Source of the DNA: Tubiluchus corallicola
Taxonomy: Eukaryota; Priapulida; Priapulimorpha; Priapulimorphida; Tubiluchidae
Length of the DNA stretch: 64,000 nucleotides
Assembly: GCA_030141605.1 (NCBI GenBank)
Contig: JAQGDQ010000498.1
Coordinates: 98,816 to 162,815 of the forward strand
Reading direction: 5' to 3'
Position numbers and translations under genes: made by a program. Numbering within the stretch: the stretch's first letter is position 1; every line of letters begins with the position of its first letter. Below, piece after piece: positions 61,083 through 64,000 of this stretch. The notes beneath the pieces were generated by a model. That model made no database searches. It was not told the DNA's origin and was given only the letters and a program-made list of their open reading frames with translations.

Positions 61083-62090
61083 TTATACAGGGCGTTCCAT
61101 TTCATAGGGGTTATACAGGGCGTTCCATTTCATAGGTGTTACACAGGGCGTTCCATTTCATAGGTGTTACACGGGGCGTTCCATTTCATAGGTGTTAAAC
61201 AGGGCGTTCCATTTCATAGGGGTTATACAGGGCATTCCATTTCATAGGGGTTATACAGGGCGTTCCATTTCATAGGGGTTATACGGGGCGTTCCATTTCA
61301 TAGGGGTTATACAGGGCATTCCATTTCATAGGGGTTATACAGGGTATTCCATTTCATAGGGGTTATACAGGGCGTTCCATTTCATAGGTGTTAAACAGGG
61401 CGTTCCATTTCATAGGGGTTATACGGGGCGTTCCATTTCATAGGTGTTAAACAGGGCGTTCCATTTCATAGGGGTTATACAGGGCGTTCCATTTCATAGG
61501 GGTTATACAGGGCGTTCCATTTCATAGGGGTTATACGGGGCGTTCCATTTCATAGGGGTTATACAGGGTGTTCCATTTCATAGGGGTTATACAGGGCATT
61601 CCATTTCATAGGGGTTATACAGTGCGTTCCATTTCATAGGGGTTATACAGGGCGTTCCATTTCATAGGGTTATACAGGGCGTTCCATTTCATAGGGGTTA
61701 TACAGGGTGTTCCATTTCATAGGGGTTATACAGTGCATTCCATTTCGTAGGGGTTATACAGGGCGTTCCATTTCATAGGGGTTATACAGGGTGTTCCATT
61801 TCATAGGGGTTATACTGGGTGTTCCATTTCATAGGGGTTATACAGGGTGTTCCATTTCATAGGGGTTATACAGGGCGTTCCATTTCGTAGGGGTTATACA
61901 GGGTGTTATTTCTAGGGGTTATAAGGGCGTTCCATTTCGTAGGGGTTATACAGGGTGTTCCATTTCATAGGGGTTATACTGGGTGTTCCATTTCATAGGG
62001 GTTATACAGGGTGTTCCATTTCATAGGGGTTATACAGGGCGTTCCATTTCGTAGGGGTTATACAGGGTGTTCCATTTCGTAGGGGTTATA
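61083..62090. repeat. 28-bp minisatellite resembling Tc1/mariner ends, about 36 copies
   Basis: Unit TACAGGGCGTTCCATTTCAT plus AGGGGTTA, with GTGTTCC, GCATTCC and TTCGTAGG variants. TACAGGGTGTTCCA is the same type of terminal motif as at the element ends at 30,467 and 32,490. Early copies carry GTGTTACAC or GTGTTAAAC. It lies in the stomatin intron. Confidence 0.95.
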
Positions 62091-62745
62091 TGCCAACTTT
62101 AAAATTCAGTCATGTGATCAAGGATGAATTGAAGTTTATTTATTTCAAGTTTATTTATTTCATGCTCACTCGGCTTAGTCTCTCGTGCAGTGTCGTATTC
62201 CTAGACTGCCAATTAAATTTTAAAATTGACATGAGACTTTCGTTCCCTGCCACTAAACATATAATTGGTTATCAATTGAAAAAAAGATCAAGAAAGTTCT
62301 GAAAGAGAATGTCGGCACTTTGTTCCGGGAGGCATGTGGCATGAAACTATGCAACGTAATGAAACCGAAGACGCTTTTATAGCACAGAAAATAGTTAGTA
62401 CCGACTCGTAGTTAAAATTAGTGGGGGCGCTGCATTAAAAAATTTTCAGGCATTGTTTTGATAATTTGTAAAACGAAACAAACATATAAAGAGAAAATTT
62501 ATACATAAATTTGATAAAATCCTAAACAAAAAATACTTCTTACTTGCTAATATCCTAAATTGTTACAGTTCAAGTTACATTAATCTAATTAATTAATTTA
62601 TTAAGTTAATTCGAGGTTAAATTGATCCATTCAATTAGGAACAAAATCCATTCTTTTTGTTTTACTTTACAGGAAAAGATTAATAATTTTCTCCGTGAGC
62701 GACAGTGCTCTCTCTACCTCTATCGTGCAGTGGAGCTTCTCCCCC
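62091..62745. other. Stomatin intron, middle part
   Basis: No coding sequence or element recognised. Confidence 0.5.
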
Positions 62746-63175
<430 letters not shown>

Positions 63176-63448
63176 CTGTGCAGCTTCTGATCTCAGACAC
63201 ATGCGCATGGCCGCATGCACACAACAGCCAAACACCATGTTGCTGGAACTGTGAAGCGCACTGTTCCATCATGTGCTCTGGTTCCGTACAAGGACTTACA
63301 GGTATGTACAAGTATAGATAAAGAATTAAAAAAGACCGATTATACTGAAAATTAGTGATAATACCACAGCTCCACAGTGCCTATACACGAGCCGCCACTA
63401 GTAATACTTGGAATTCTCCTATTAGGAAGTAAGAATAGTAACTCTCAC

Positions 63449-63527
63449 CTTTGCTCTTGCCTCGCGAGCGGCTTCTGCTTCTGCAGCCATTGCACGTTGA
63501 AGTTGTATTGGCAATCGAACATCCTTA
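63449..63527 (-). CDS. Stomatin-family protein, internal exon
   Basis: 79-bp exon with acceptor TTTTTCAG and donor GTGAGAG. It reads KDVRLPIQLQRAMAAEAEAA, then REARAK, the highly conserved stomatin segment in which the preceding exon must supply the first two bases of an Ile/Val-like codon. Upstream exons lie beyond 64,000. Confidence 0.93.
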
Positions 63528-63827
63528 CTGAAAAATTTGTCTACGCATTACAGACTGTACTGTCTTAGTTCAAAATGCCTACAAAATGGCTGGACATTAT
63601 GTATAAAATGAAATACATTCATAATAGCTTCTGACGAATTGCAATGGTATTACAAAGTGGTGTCTATAACCCAAGGTGGGTGTGAGTCTTTTGTTGTTTG
63701 GGTAATTTTTCACACCTATTCCTGTAGATAAGCTTAGTCAAATATCGAAGTTAGGACATTGAGTCACTGGCTAGGTCAGCAAAAGTGATTTATTTGTATG
63801 GTCTATTTGTATCTGTCAGAATAATAT
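63528..63827. other. Stomatin intron upstream of the internal exon
   Basis: 300 bp with nothing recognised. Confidence 0.5.

Positions 63828-64000
<173 letters not shown>

Overview
This window is AT-rich eukaryotic (metazoan) DNA. Genes are split by introns with GT..AG borders, and the gene families present are a type-B carboxylesterase, a stomatin and a captured kinesin-21 fragment. The mobile elements (BEL/Pao and Ty3/gypsy retrotransposons, hAT and Tc1/mariner-type DNA elements, a tRNA-derived SINE with an ATT tail) fit an invertebrate, probably marine. I cannot name the species. There is no sign of bacterial, plastid or viral genome organisation.

Layout. 0-6.5 kb: minisatellites and the last two exons of an unrecognised plus-strand gene (2.6-4.26 kb). 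6.5-8.0 kb: a minus-strand 492-residue reading frame with RNase H-like/DDE-like motifs and a C2H2 finger. 8.7-10.7 kb: a decayed Ty3/gypsy gag-protease split by a 751-bp inverted-repeat element with a clean 3-bp target duplication. 12.1-14.4 kb: a decayed BEL/Pao gag-protease. 14.8-22.5 kb: a broken hAT transposase (DUF4371/ZMYM type) whose 5' part has been tandemly amplified into six units. 22.7-27.4 kb: a gypsy-type LTR element on the minus strand that keeps its integrase and a zinc-finger/coiled-coil ORF, but carries a 17-bp tandem array where gag and reverse transcriptase would be expected. 28.5-33.5 kb: dispersed repeats, a 2.0-kb Tc1/mariner-type element whose interior is two minisatellites, and a hAT-type MITE.

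35.4-52.0 kb: the main host gene, a minus-strand type-B carboxylesterase. I rebuilt ten exons whose splice phases agree throughout (1,956 nt, 651 residues). It has a signal peptide, oxyanion-hole HGG, a Ser232-Glu366-His485 triad and a C-terminal transmembrane anchor. Its introns hold a 2.8-kb 19-bp minisatellite, a SINE, a duplicated 0.3-kb block and, most strikingly, eight tandem copies of the 5' end of exon 6 together with its 3' splice site.

54.1-57.6 kb: a rearranged BEL/Pao element with intact gag, an inverted reverse-transcriptase block forming a 118-bp-armed foldback, and an intronless kinesin-21 motor-domain fragment. 59-64 kb: more minisatellites and the last two exons of a minus-strand stomatin gene, with a long CT tract in its intron and an AAT tract running off the window end.

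Overall the window is dominated by decayed transposons and by tandem arrays, which cover roughly one sixth of the bases. Several arrays appear to be built from transposon termini or from host exon sequence, which suggests an unusually active minisatellite-forming process.
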